Assembly (NCBI GenBank): GCA_010015745.1
Contig: ML978178.1
Coordinates: 267,981 to 331,980, forward strand
Origin: Setomelanomma holmii
Lineage: Eukaryota; Ascomycota; Dothideomycetes; Pleosporales; Phaeosphaeriaceae
Length of the DNA stretch: 64,000 bases
Reading direction: 5' to 3'
In this document: piece after piece, positions 24,346 through 35,106 of the stretch
How positions within the stretch are numbered: position 1 is the first letter of the stretch
Layout: each line of letters starts with the position of its first letter
Translations under genes and position numbers: made by a program
The notes under the pieces: generated by a model
Told to the model about the DNA's origin: nothing
The model's database searches: none
What the model saw: the letters and a program-made list of their open reading frames with translations, nothing else

Positions 24346-24921
24346 TCAGTGCCTCACGAATGGGAGACATACCAAGTTGTGCCTTGACTTCCAGCGCAGC
24401 AAGAAATAAAGACAGAATGGTGAGTATGAAGAGGAAAACAGCTCCGTAGTCGCGAAGCCGGCTTTGCGAGCGAGTTGGAAGTCGAGCCTAGTCTTGATCA
24501 ATAGTGCGCAGGTACACAGGAAGCCGAGGATACGCTGCTTGTTCTCAAAAGCTGCGAGGGAAGTCTGGTTGGTGAGGTAAGTACTCCAGAATTCTTCGAC
24601 GAGTAGTACGGGCGAAAGTGCCTTGATGAAGATGATGTCGTTGTACCACACGAGATGGAGAGCGGGATTTTCTGCTGCGAGGATTTGACGTCCTTTCATG
24701 GCTTGGACGTGAAGAGCATCGATGTGGGAATGCAATCCTGTGGCCACACGCCAGAGATGCTCATATATCTCGTCAAGGACTTTGGTGCGGAAAGCTTGCT
24801 GCAGGTCAGTCTGGACATCTGGAGAATCGAAAGTGGTGATGCGGGAAAGGTAAAAGTCGTAGTCCTTAGCTGGAACCATCTTGATGCCCACAGGAAAGAC
24901 TGGCATGTCGATCAATGTCAT
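24346..24921 (-). CDS. Hypothetical protein, possible F-box-like relative
   Basis: Single-exon frame of 191 aa from a true ATG. I do not recognise a domain. The segment VLDEIYEHLWRVATGLHSHI has the same L-x-D-x-I-Y-x-x-L-W spacing as the F-box-like start of the two neighbouring minus-strand genes, so it may be a diverged relative. The C-terminus (ELFSSSYSPFCLYFLLRW) is hydrophobic and may come from reading past a missed splice site. The gene lies in the accessory stretch at 22.8-28 kb. Confidence 0.45.
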   Translation of the reverse strand: MTLIDMPVFPVGIKMVPAKDYDFYLSRITTFDSPDVQTDLQQAFRTKVLDEIYEHLWRVATGLHSHIDALHVQAMKGRQILAAENPALHLVWYNDIIFIKALSPVLLVEEFWSTYLTNQTSLAAFENKQRILGFLCTCALLIKTRLDFQLARKAGFATTELFSSSYSPFCLYFLLRWKSRHNLVCLPFVRH

Positions 24922-25575
24922 TGTGAAGACGGAGAGGAGCTATATCTTAGCTGAAATTGAGTAAATGAGGTATTTTGAGGCAGGTTAGTTTGAAGATTGG
25001 TACGAGTCAAGCTCGAAATCGATATGGTATATCCATCCAACACGTACCAATGCATCTCTTTGTACACATTCCTGACCATCAGGTTTCATGCACTGCCCGA
25101 TCTTCCTGCTCATGATCCTGCCTCCCATGCATCAAAGTGCTCAATTCTAAGCTCACGCCAGATCATGGTCCAACATTCGACTTCGTGGAAAGCTTCGAGT
25201 AACACGACGATAACATATACCAGAGCGGTGCTCGAGTTTCTAGAGCACGTACACGATTGCAAGGCTGCATCGAGGGCTGTGAAGGGCATGCTCCGTTTTT
25301 GTGTGACGTGAAGTGCGCCCTGACTTCCAACCAACACCTGTGCGCTAGGCAGACATGCTCAACAAGTGTACATTGGAGTCGTTCTGATCACGTAGACCGG
25401 AGGCACCAGACGTTTCGAAAGCACTGTACACATTTGTGCTATGGAGAGATGTCGGTAGTAGAACCCTCTGAAGTCCCCAAAATAGATCAGATTTTGTCAT
25501 CCTCCAAAGAGTTTTGATGTGGGAAGATGTGAAATGATGCCTCTTTCATGTACAGGGACTTCCAATGTGTTTCTT
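24922..25575. other. Intergenic, no gene seen
   Basis: Upstream of the 24346-24921 gene and downstream of the broken F-box-like gene. Only short motif-less frames. Confidence 0.5.
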
Positions 25576-26499
25576 CTATACCTTGAGCTCTAGAACCATT
25601 GGCTTCAAGCAACGAGCGCGATACAATGCACGAACCCAGCTACCAGCCTCCAATGTAATTTCCATCTTTATTTTCTCGTCGAGGCGTTGCATAGCCCAGT
25701 ATCTAGCGTCAGCCTCAACTGTCCTTCGAAGACGTGGTACAAGACGCTCCGGCATCCACTGCTCATGAATTGCGACACGGACTACCATCTGCTTGAGGTG
25801 CGGAAAGTCGAAGTCGAAGTCGAAGGATGGTAGTTCGATCGTCCAGGGTGAGGGATGAACAGCTGCATTGAACCAAGCAGATTTTGTGTAGAGTGTTGAG
25901 ACGCTCAGTCTCCTCATATTCGAGTTCAGTTGCAGTGCAATCCGAGGCTCTGTATTGTGGACGTTGCTTCCTCCGGACTCAATCTCGAGTCCGAAGCTGG
26001 TTGGCGCTGCGACATCGATCAAAAGCCATTCTCTGATTTCCATGTACATGTATTGGTCCGCAACGAGCCATGTACGTGTTGAGTGATCGCACAGTTGCCT
26101 CGTGCCTTGTTTGACTATGGTCTTGCTGGTCAAGAGCCATGTTGGCAGCCCAAGAGAGGGCTCAGCAGCGAAACCGCCGTAATGTAGTCGAATTTGGTTG
26201 TAGTTATTTTGAGTCTTGACTGAGGCAAAATGGTCTGACCATTCGGCAAGCTCTACCAGTGTTTGTAATGCAATGACCATAGTTGGCTTCTTCTACCAGA
26301 GCTCATGGTAGACCATATCCTGGAGTTCCTGGGGCAGATCCATGAAGCGGAACACTTGTTTCCCTGAGCACGCGTTGCTGCATGTATGTCTGGACGGATG
26401 GGTTCCCAGCGGGGCTGGGAGCTTCGGGAGCTTGGAGTCGCCATGCTCTGCCCCGGGACCATATTCTGATACGTCAGGTTTGAAACATGTAGCAGACAT
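25576..26499 (-). pseudogene. F-box-like gene with in-frame stop at the old splice site
   Basis: The N-terminal part (from ATG 26499, 68 codons) ends FRFMDLPQELQDMVYHELW and then reads TAG at 26295-26293. The same frame then continues open from 26292 to 25576 with a region similar to the paralogue at 27004-27939: QIRLHYG, GLPTWLLTSKTIVKQGTRQL here against QLRYG, GLPLWLLTNKDILRQGLQHF there. In the intact paralogue an intron starts right after the HELW codons (TGG|GTACGT); here the sequence is TGG-TAG-AAG, so the donor is lost and a stop is exposed. No GT/AG pair I tried keeps both HELW and the downstream frame. It could still give a 68-aa protein or splice in a way that drops the motif. Confidence 0.55.
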
Positions 26500-27003
26500 C
26501 TTGAAGTTGATTGCAATGGCACAGAATGAAGGTGAGTCGTCTGAGTTCTGCGTGTATGAAGCCCTCTGAGCTCGCTGCGGAAAGAGTTCGAATTGGTCGA
26601 GAGGGAGAGTGGGCGAGAAGGGCACGGAAATGGTGCGGAACTGTAGAATCTGTGGACTCATAAATGGTAGGCACGTCGTGGGCGTCCCCACAATTGACAG
26701 CCTGCCTTTCGAGGCGCTAGCGGCAGGGGCTAGGTGAAGACAAACGCAGTCCATTGCACCTGCCCGGAAACATGTCAAACATTTCTCTTTTGGGAAATTG
26801 GCATACGAAGTAAATTGAGGCATGTGTACGGAACCTCTCTGACTGATCCAAACCAAATGGGCACCCCACATATTGAATCATGCTCATGAGCCCACTATCG
26901 CCATCATTATTGCTTCTGCTACTGCCCATGTGACAGACCTTGATCTTTGCCAGTCTCCTGGCATCCATTGCTGACCTCACGTTGTCACTCGCAGTCATTG
27001 ATC
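26500..27003. other. Intergenic, no gene seen
   Basis: Promoter side of the broken F-box-like gene and 3' flank of its paralogue. The open frame extends upstream from 26499 to 26871 without family-like sequence. Confidence 0.5.
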
Positions 27004-27939
27004 CTACACCCCTCCGACTTGATCTTTGGTGTAGCTAGTAGTTATCGTCAGAGGCAATATGGTGTCCAAATGCCGATAAGGATGAACTTTAGCGAGCGTG
27101 GCGGGCTCTGCGCGCGTCTCGAGCCTTTCTCCATCACCAACGAGTCGCGCACCGAGTCGAATGACCTCGTTCTCGAAGCCCGAGCGGAGACTGCAACCGG
27201 CTAGATATTCGTTAAGGTCAGGACGATCGTGCAGCTCCAAGCGCAGCTCCAACTTATGTAGCTTGAGATTCTCCATCGACTGATGTGTCAAGTTGAATTT
27301 CCATGGCTTTTCTGGTACAATGGGTGAGGCGCCCCAAATGTTACCGCACATTATCAAGGTCAAAACACTCAGCTTTGAGCCAATCTGCCGCAATATGCGT
27401 TCGATGGTCTTATTGGCCTCCCACGAGGAGTCCCTGTGGTGCCAGGAGTCTCCATTATACACATGTCCTACGTCGATGCAGATACGGAGCTTCGTGGCCT
27501 GGTCGATATCGACCAGTGGTATGAGACTTGCAATGCTGTATTCGAGACTATCGTCCATGTCGTAGGCAGGGGTTAGCGAAGCGTTGGAGCGGAAGTGCTG
27601 AAGTCCTTGCCGAAGAATATCCTTGTTGGTGAGAAGCCATAGAGGGAGACCGTACACCTCGTCGCCTAGATGTTTGATTCCACCGCAGCCTCCCTGAAGC
27701 CCGTACCGTAACTGGTCTACGCCGCTGTAATTGATGTTGTTCGGGTGGAACCGAGAACCAGCAACCTGTACTTGGGGCAGGAGAACATTACGGCCTTGTT
27801 GCTACACGTGACACAAAGTCAGCTTGGACCTTACATTTGATCTCCCATATACACGTACCCATAGCTCGTGGTAGATCATGTCTTTTAGCTCCTGTGGTAG
27901 GTCCATGAAACGGAAGGTTCCATCCTGCGTGAACGCCAT
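27004..27939 (-). CDS. F-box-like fast-evolving protein
   Basis: Two exons: 27939-27859 and 27801-27004, 57-bp intron (GTACGT...GTGTAG); 292 aa. The N-terminus FRFMDLPQELKDMIYHELW (residues ~9-27) is the F-box-like motif found at the start of large, lineage-expanded families in Dothideomycetes; their functions are mostly unknown, possibly substrate adaptors of SCF ubiquitin ligases. The remaining ~260 residues have alternating beta/alpha-like blocks (GLPLWLLTNKDILRQG, LVDIDQATKLRICIDVG, LHKLELRLELHD) but no named domain. A paralogue with a disabled splice site lies next to it on the same strand, indicating local duplication. Confidence 0.7.
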
Positions 27940-29000
27940 CGACTTGCGCTTAGATTTGAGTGGTCAGGGACGTGGTAGGGAACTCGATGTTGGCGAGTAG
28001 AGCTGTTGACAGCCTTCGTCGAGGTAGCGTGAGGAGGGATACTCTCCTGTGGTACCTTGAGAATTTGATATTGTTGGTCCTTCTTTATGTGAAGAGGCAG
28101 CTGATGTAGAGTTGTAGTTGAGGAGAGCAGATGTGTGAGAGATTGATCGAACAGAAGGGCAATGCCGATGGATGGATGTCAATCATTCTATAGGAAGGGT
28201 CTCACTTGGCCCATCACTTGGTGTTTGCGCAAGTGTTAAGATGAAAGAGCCCGATCGCACGTGCCCAACCCTCGATTAGACACGAAGAATCGTGCAGGTA
28301 AATTCCACGCGGTACACACAAAGAATTCAGGCAGCTCATAAGGAGCGTTCGAGAACAGTTCGAACGTAGCGTGACTGGCAGATGAATGAGGACCATTGAA
28401 ATCGGGTACATCAACAGGAATAAGGGCGCGGGAAGTCCCATCTCTTCTTATGAGATCGTGAACTCGGAACCCATTCTTCAGATACTTTGATGAAGGCTGC
28501 ATACGTCCAACCGGATCCACATGTCGAATGACCATTGTAGTGATGTACAGCCAATCATTGCGCTCTCTTCCACTGCTCGAAAGCCGAAGAAACCGCACCC
28601 ATAACCAGCCACTGATGTCTTGTCTCCACTTCACAGACGGTTTTCGTTCTCATGGAAACCTCGCACCGCCACGTAGGCGATGGGTCTCTCCATCGAAAAT
28701 GCTTTTTCGTGAGTGTGTAAAATTTGCGTTGTTCAATATGGAGATGGGAAGGTCGGGGCGTGAGCGATGAAAGTTTTGTAGTCTTTCGGGGGCCGGCGAA
28801 ACCTGTACGCCGATTGGCCGCGCCACTGCCCCGCGAACTTTCCTGAGTCAACGCCCGCCATTTTGTGAGTGTGGGCTGTGAACTCGAATCCGACCACATC
28901 GAATCCACTACGAAAACTATTCGCGCCACCTCGAAGCCCGAGTCTCGAGACATCATACAACAGACCATCTCCAGCAAACTCGCCAGAACAACGGCCCAAC
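27940..29000. other. Divergent intergenic region, no gene seen
   Basis: Between the F-box-like gene (-) and eIF2-gamma (+). Minus-strand frames at 28236-28634 and 28555-29157 have no motifs and the latter is largely antisense to the first eIF2-gamma exon. Confidence 0.5.
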
Positions 29001-30654
29001 ATGGATTCCGAGTCCGACCACGACCACCGCGACGACGAGAGTGCGTCTGAGCAGGAGGAGATCGAGGAGACGAAGCCAAAGTCTGCACTGAAGAAGACAA
29101 GAGAGGTCGTCCCGCCTGTCGAGCGCCCAGAGCTGCCGTAAGATGCTGGAACTTCACGCGACAGCTACCCTAAAGCTAACATGCACAAAAGAGAACAACC
29201 AGAACCGAGCACGATCGACTTCTCGACACTGAACCCACTGTCGCCCGAGATCATCTCGCGCCAAGCTACCATCAACATCGGAACCATCGGTCATGTCGCC
29301 CACGGAAAGAGTACGGTGGTGAAGGCTATCTCAGGCGTCCAAACGGTCCGCTTCAAGAACGAACTCGAGCGAAATATCACCATCAAGCTTGGTTACGCCA
29401 ACGCGAAGATTTACCAGTGCGACAACCCAGAATGCCCGCGCCCAACATGCTACCGGTCATACAAGAGTGAGAAGGAGGTCGATCCACCGTGCGAGCGCGA
29501 AGGCTGCGGAGGCAAATACCGGTTGAAGCGCCATGTCTCGTTCGTCGACTGCCCCGGTCACGACATTCTCATGAGCACGATGTTGTCAGGCGCCGCGGTC
29601 ATGGACGCTGCACTACTTCTCATCGCTGGAAACGAATCTTGCCCGCAACCACAGACGAGCGAGCATTTGGCTGCCATCGAGATCATGAAGCTCAACCATA
29701 TCATCATCCTCCAGAACAAGGTCGACCTCATGCGGGAAGACAGTGCTGCCGCTCACTACGAATCTATCCTGAAGTTTATTCGCGGAACGGTGGCCGACGG
29801 CTCACCTATCATCCCCATCTCCGCGCAGTTGAAATTCAATATCGATTCCATCAACGAGCACCTCATCAGCAAGATCCCAGTCCCAGTGCGGGACTTCTCC
29901 GCGAAGCCTCACATGATCGTTATCCGATCATTCGACGTCAACAAGCCAGGTGCCGAGATCGACGAGCTGAAGGGAGGTGTTGCTGGTGGCAGCATCTTGA
30001 CTGGTGTGCTCAAGCTGGGTGATGAGATTGAGATCAGGCCAGGTATCGTGTCAAAAGACAGCGCTGGCAAGATCCAGTGCAAGCCCATCTTCTCAAGAGT
30101 CGTTTCGTTGTTCGCAGAGCACAATGACCTGAAGTTCGCGGTTCCTGGTGGCTTGATTGGTGTGGGTACACGCGTTGACCCCACCCTGTGTCGTGCAGAT
30201 CGTTTGGTTGGATTCGTTCTGGGTCTTCGTGGACATCTGCCAAACATCTACACTGAGCTCGAGGTCAACTACTTCTTGCTCCGGAGATTGCTCGGTGTAA
30301 AGACTGCAGACGGCAAGCAGGCCAAGGTCGCCAAACTTGCAAAGAACGAAGTCCTGGTATATTTGAACGTTTGAGATGCCGGATTAGAGCTAATGAGTGC
30401 ACAGATGGTCAACATTGGTTCGACTGCAACGGGCGCCAAGGTCATCGCTGTAAAGGCTGATGCAGCCCGCCTGTCGCTTACATCGCCTGCATGCACAGAG
30501 ATTGGTGAGAAGGTCGCTCTATCCCGACGTATCGAGAAGCACTGGCGTCTCATCGGTTGGGCGAACATCGTAGCGTAAGTTCTCCTGCTTTTGCAGCTGC
30601 AGGTGTGTGCTAACGCATAATAGTGGAAACATTTTGCAGCCAATTGTCGATTGA
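29001..30654 (+). CDS. GCD11: Translation initiation factor eIF2 subunit gamma
   Basis: Four exons: 29001-29137, 29192-30356, 30405-30574, 30624-30654; 500 aa. eIF2-gamma is the GTPase subunit that carries initiator Met-tRNA to the 40S ribosome. Visible GTPase motifs: GHVAHGKST (G1, ~79-87), DCPGHD (G3, ~163-168), NKVD (G4, ~221). The inserted zinc-ribbon-like Cys cluster typical of this subunit is present ([11 protein letters not shown] ... CEREGCGG, ~118-150). Downstream beta-barrel domains include [11 protein letters not shown] and [16 protein letters not shown] at the end. The N-terminal extension is short and acidic. The last exon is only 31 nt. Exon junctions 2/3 ([14 protein letters not shown]) and 3/4 (IVA|GNI) restore the family sequence exactly. 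Confidence 0.97.
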
Positions 30655-31421
30655 GAAATGCCACGACAGAAATAGGACTGCCTCGAGGAGGCTTGTAACG
30701 TTAGGACGAGTTCAAATGATGGCGAGAGGACAAGACTCTATGCATCACGTTCTTGAGCATTTCAAGCAGGAGTTGGTGAGGTTAGACGCAAAAAGGACTC
30801 CTTCGGCTGTATTTAGACAGCCTTTCGGGCAGCCGTAGTATTACGATACTAGCATTTGTTGGAGATAGTGGGCTTTGTGTAGCAGCACCATCTTCCGAAA
30901 GATAGCCACATAAGCACATACAATGGATACAATGCAGCCATCATCATAATTGTTGGGAACACGGGAGTCTGCGGACGATCGACATTCATGGATCGGACCA
31001 GTCAGCCGATTTTCACATGAAAGAAACATCTAAACACATGCGGAACAACGTCAGACAGGAATTTAGCTTACATGTGCCTGTCCCCTCTTTCTCGTCTCGC
31101 AACACTTCAATTTGCAATCTCTAACGTCCTATACGAGGTAGGCTTGCGAAGCATCCAATACATGACTCGCATATAGCCAAGCAACCATTTGCTGCTCACG
31201 TGCATTGACCCTGCTTACAGTTTCCGACCTACCTTCCATTCCAGATACTGCAACAATTTACGGGCGCGGAGAATTGGCTCGGCCTTACCTGCATTCTTCC
31301 TTTCTTCTTCTTACTCTCACTCTTCACCATTTCCTATGACATTGTAATCAGAAGCATATTTGCGACGTACACGAATTGTAGCCTCAGGACCCTGGTTCGG
31401 CTCCGTTCCGCGACGCGAAGC
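30655..31421. other. Tandem intergenic region
   Basis: 3' UTR of eIF2-gamma and promoter of the INSIG gene. No other feature; a pyrimidine-rich stretch (31295-31330) lies ~100 bp before the INSIG start. Confidence 0.5.
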
Positions 31422-32764
31422 ATGGCAGACGACACCTTCGCGCCTTCGAACGCGGAGCAACAACCACCTCATATCTACCGCCCAATTCCTCGCCGAACGT
31501 TCGACGCACAGCACAATGATGCCGCAGACTCACCGACACACGCTTTCACGCAAGCAACACCCCCCATCGCAAATGAAACTCGACGGTCCTCGGACTTCCT
31601 TTCGCAGCTGAATGCTCGCTTGTTGCGGACATACAATTCAAGGAACGAAGATGCAGACGACAATGAGCGGGAGCAGGGACTACCCTCGCGCAACAAGAGC
31701 TTCTTAAACATGACGAGCAGTACACTGTTTGGGATATACGACGATGTGGGCTCAAGTGCAGCAAGCATGGCAGAAACACCATGGGGCACAGGCGCAGAGA
31801 CACCAGCGCATGGAAGTATGGGGCTTCATGCCTGGGACAGTGGCATAGGCAGTCCAGACGCTGGGATAAGCATGAAGAGCCAAGCTCGACGAGGCGCACA
31901 GAATGGCAGGGTCGAGGGAAGGAGGAAAGCTCAATCACCAAGACGAGCCAGGCACGGCGCCTGGAAGTATGCGGTGCTCGCGAGCAAGTTGGCAGCGTTG
32001 CTTCTGTTCGGTGTCATCTATGGAATTATCGTTTCGCACCTACACGATTCGCGGCAACTCGAGGCGGTCCACGTGGAAGCGCTGAACAGAGGGAGCTGGA
32101 TGTATCTTGCTAGCTGGGGGCTCTTTGGTGTCGCATTGGGGAGCCTGCTGCCGTACGTCGATCTTGCCTGGAGTGGACAGCCCATCGAGGACTCGAGCGA
32201 GGAGAAATCGCCAGAGACAGAACCCGAGTCACCCATCAGCGAGCAGATCAACGATGTGGTCAGGAGCGTAGCTGCTTTCGTCGGGATCGCGTTCGCTATT
32301 GTGAGTTTATACTATCCCGGCAGTGCCACATCACGGCAATTCAAGCTCACACAAACCAGCGTCGCCTTCCATGGCAATCTACGCTACAATTAACCGTCAC
32401 ACTCGCCCTCGTCAACCCTGCACTCTGGTACATACTGGATCGTTCGAAACCTGGGCTCTCATGCTCCCTCGTCGTTACCTCCGTCCTCACATCCTTCATC
32501 TTTCTCTCGAATCCCGATGCACTCCCATCGCCGTCATTGCCATCCACAACCAATACCACTCAGCTACCGAGAGCTGGCGGAAGCAGTTTTGGAAGTAAAC
32601 AGTCCATCACAACAACAGACCAGGACTTGTTTGCTGGAGTCGTTAGCTACGACAATTTGGCTGTCGTTACCTGGGTAGGCAGTGTCCTCTTTTGTAGTTG
32701 TGTTTGCTTCGGCAGCATCGGGCGACGTTTAGCTATCTTGGAAGAGTCGGGGTGGAAAAAATAG
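31422..32764 (+). CDS. INSIG-family ER membrane protein
   Basis: Two exons: 31422-32300 and 32360-32764; 59-bp intron; 427 aa. INSIG proteins sit in the ER membrane and regulate HMG-CoA reductase or SREBP in sterol control (Nsg1/Ins1 in yeasts). Residues 1-185 are a Ser/basic, probably cytosolic extension. Membrane segments follow: AALLLFGVIYGIIVSHL (~192-208), LASWGLFGVALGSLLPYVDL (~227-246), VAAFVGIAFAI (~283-293), then LTVTLALVNPALWYILDRS, SLVVTSVLTSFIFLS and VVTWVGSVLFCSCVCFGSIG. The splice join creates ..GIAFAI|RRLPWQS.., where R-x-L-P-W-Q is an INSIG family hallmark. The protein ends in RRLAILEESGWKK, lysine-rich like ER-retained proteins. Confidence 0.88.
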
Positions 32765-33409
32765 GGATATCCATCAAGGAGTTGGATAGTGTCATGCCTA
32801 GCATTGGAAAAGGTGCGGAAGGACATCGCTGGCGTGCGTGCCTCAAAATGAATCACATCGAATCATCTCTACCTACGTTTCATTGCCTTCGATCTTGCAC
32901 ATGACCCCTTGCAAATACCTTCGCACAGTTCAAGAGACACGATCGGGCATTCTTGAAGTGCTGTACCACCTTGACTACCGTACACGGTGTGCACTGAAAT
33001 CTTCAAAATAGTATGTATACGACCGCGCCGCATTAATAAGCTCTGGCGACGAGCAGGAGCTACTTACTGTCTTTGCGAATGCTGACAGATGTGATCTCTC
33101 CGCCGACCCTTAGCGAAGAAGAGCAAAGCTAAAACACAGGTGTACTCACCCATCTATTCTTCCTCGAACATACAATCTCCACTCCTCGAAATTGTGTCTG
33201 CTCGAACCTATTCCTCTCATTTCTGATGATTGAGATCATCTGCAGTCTACAATATTGAACCCGAGCTCATGCTCGTCATGTCTGCCATCAGCGTGAAGCT
33301 TACTGCCATAGTCACTGCCTGCCAAAAGGACACAAAGGCCGACTATACCACGATAGCTCAGCATATGGACGTGATCGAGGGCATAAAGGTAAGTGCGCTC
33401 TGGATGGAG
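32765..33409. other. Intergenic, no gene seen
   Basis: 3' flank of the INSIG gene. No coding or RNA feature recognised. Confidence 0.5.
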
Positions 33410-33690
33410 CACTTTGGGAAGTGCATGTACTTTTGAATCTTTCACGAAGTGTCTATCTAGGAGGTCAATGGAGTGCCCATTGTTCATGTATAGAGGTTAG
33501 TGCACTTTCTTCTCGAGAAGCTCATGAACTTCGTGCACTACTCTCTTGGGAACTTCATGAAGTGCCATTTTGCCAATTGCACGAAGTATTGCCTATTGAG
33601 GAAGTTCATGAACAAAGGTTCGTGCATTATCTATTTGGCAAGTTCATGAGGTGTCGGTTTGGGAAGTGCACCAAGTGTTGCCTACATGCA
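33410..33690. repeat. Degenerate short tandem repeat with palindromic cores
   Basis: About nine imperfect copies with a period near 24-33 bp. Typical cores are GAAGTTCATGAAGTGC-like and AAGTGCACGAAGTGTTGCC-like, with inner palindromes TTCATGAA and GTGCAC. Clear copies begin near 33517, 33550, 33577, 33600, 33638 and 33660. An open frame runs through (33421-33693), but it only mirrors the repeat (recurrent E-L-H-E-V), so I do not call it a gene. Confidence 0.65.
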
Positions 33691-34601
33691 TGATCCCAAC
33701 ATACGTATGTTCGGATCACGCAGATGCCCGTACCACTACACCCACTATGATGATCAAACACAAACTCTAGCTCGAGATGCAATATATCTGAACAACCACT
33801 TGTGCTAAACTTCGTGTCAAGCGGTGCGTTGTTAAGGCCGGATGCCAATGCCGCCCTCCTACATACTGTCGATAATCTGTGCACTCTTTCAGGAAAGTCA
33901 GCTATAGCAAACATAAGATTGACGAGCTCGGGAGGCTGTTCCAACGATAGTCCCCCGAGGGGATGTCGGGCCTCCACCACATGTCTGTTCCTTTTTGTTG
34001 ACCCTGTATACCCATGAATCCGACGTGTGTGCGAATCGTCGGACGACTTGTTTGCTCCGATAGACCTGCCCATTTCGCTCTATTTTGGTCAATGCAATCA
34101 AGTTTTGCTGTATACTTGTCCCACTGCACCCTCTTTGCGAGCCGAGCCGTGCTTCTGCACTTTATGGGACAGCAAGGAGATAGTAGAGCGTGTACATCGT
34201 CAGACGCTTTGACACTTTGATCTTCGCACAAAGCGAAAGTGGCGCGAACGGAATCTTGGTCGAGCCTTGAATTGGCTTGCGAAAGTCATCTTCCTCGCCT
34301 TTTCGTCGTCGCGAATGAATGTTGTCACGAACAAAGAGCATTCGCGTGGTCTGGTATAGGCCAGTGTGCATCATTCCTCCCATGAACAGACATGAGAATA
34401 TCTTCACTTCCTTCTTGCCACCTCCACGCCTCGTTTGCTTCTTTTACATAAACCGTGACTCATAGACCCACCTGCTCTTCGTGCGACTCCACTTGTACGA
34501 ACGCACGATTTGGCTACCTCATCATCGGGATCATGATATCCTTAATACTGTGTACCAATATATATCAGCTACTCTTCAGATTAGTCATCAAATTCCATCA
34601 A
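33691..34601. other. Intergenic upstream of the tRNA
   Basis: No gene seen. Frames on both strands (for example 33627-34073, minus) lack motifs. Confidence 0.5.
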
Positions 34602-34683
34602 GGTGGTATAGTTTAGAGGTAGAATATCACATTGTGGTTATCGTAATTCTGTGAAGACGGGGGTTCGATTCCCCCTACCGCCA
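34602..34683 (+). tRNA. tRNA-His (GTG) with a short intron
   Basis: The cloverleaf can be drawn by hand. Acceptor stem GGTGGTA (34602-34608) pairs with TACCGCC (34676-34682) with one G-T wobble. Anticodon stem TCACA (34627-34631) pairs with TGTGA (34650-34654). The anticodon loop reads TT-GTG-G, with GTG at 34634-34636 giving histidine. About 11 extra bases (around 34638-34648) at the standard position 3' of the anticodon are an intron. TPsiC arm is GGGGG-TTCGATT-CCCCC (34659-34675), the internal B box. Confidence 0.93.
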
Positions 34684-34685
34684 TC

Positions 34686-34690
34686 TTTTT
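34686..34690 (+). terminator. RNA polymerase III T-run terminator
   Basis: Five T in a row begin three bases after the tRNA-His 3' end, and a second T-run follows ten bases later. This is the usual Pol III stop signal. Confidence 0.8.
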
Positions 34691-35106
34691 GCCCCTTTTT
34701 GCACTCTTAAAAGAATGTTGCCTGCCTTTTCTTTCGTACGTTCTGAAGGATCGATGAACCGGTGGACGCCTAGAAATGAATGCTCTCGAAGTAGCTGAAT
34801 GGCCTTATATGATTATTGTCATTGGTATCTTCTTTTCGATTCACGCTCCTACATTCTTTCGCTCTTGCGCCGGATGCTCGCGTCTTTGGCATCTAACTAG
34901 CCTATTGGGTACTTTCATGTCACCTTGGGCATTCTGCGTACCGTCAGCGCCTATTTGAACTATCCTCCACGAGAATTTCGTACATAGTCCTAGATATTCA
35001 AGCAAGATGCTGGGTACGGTACGTAGGACTCGCTTCGAGCCTCCTCGCGTCGCAGTCATGGGTATCGTATTCCCTCTTTTCATGTCTTCTCGCTGTTACT
35101 TGCTCC
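34691..35106. other. Intergenic, no gene seen
   Basis: Between the tRNA and the 3' end of the RRM gene. Nothing supported. Confidence 0.5.

Noticed and set aside
33421..33693. 90-codon frame across the tandem repeat
   Set aside because: The repeated E-L-H-E-V peptides simply reflect the DNA repeat; no start context or neighbours support a gene.
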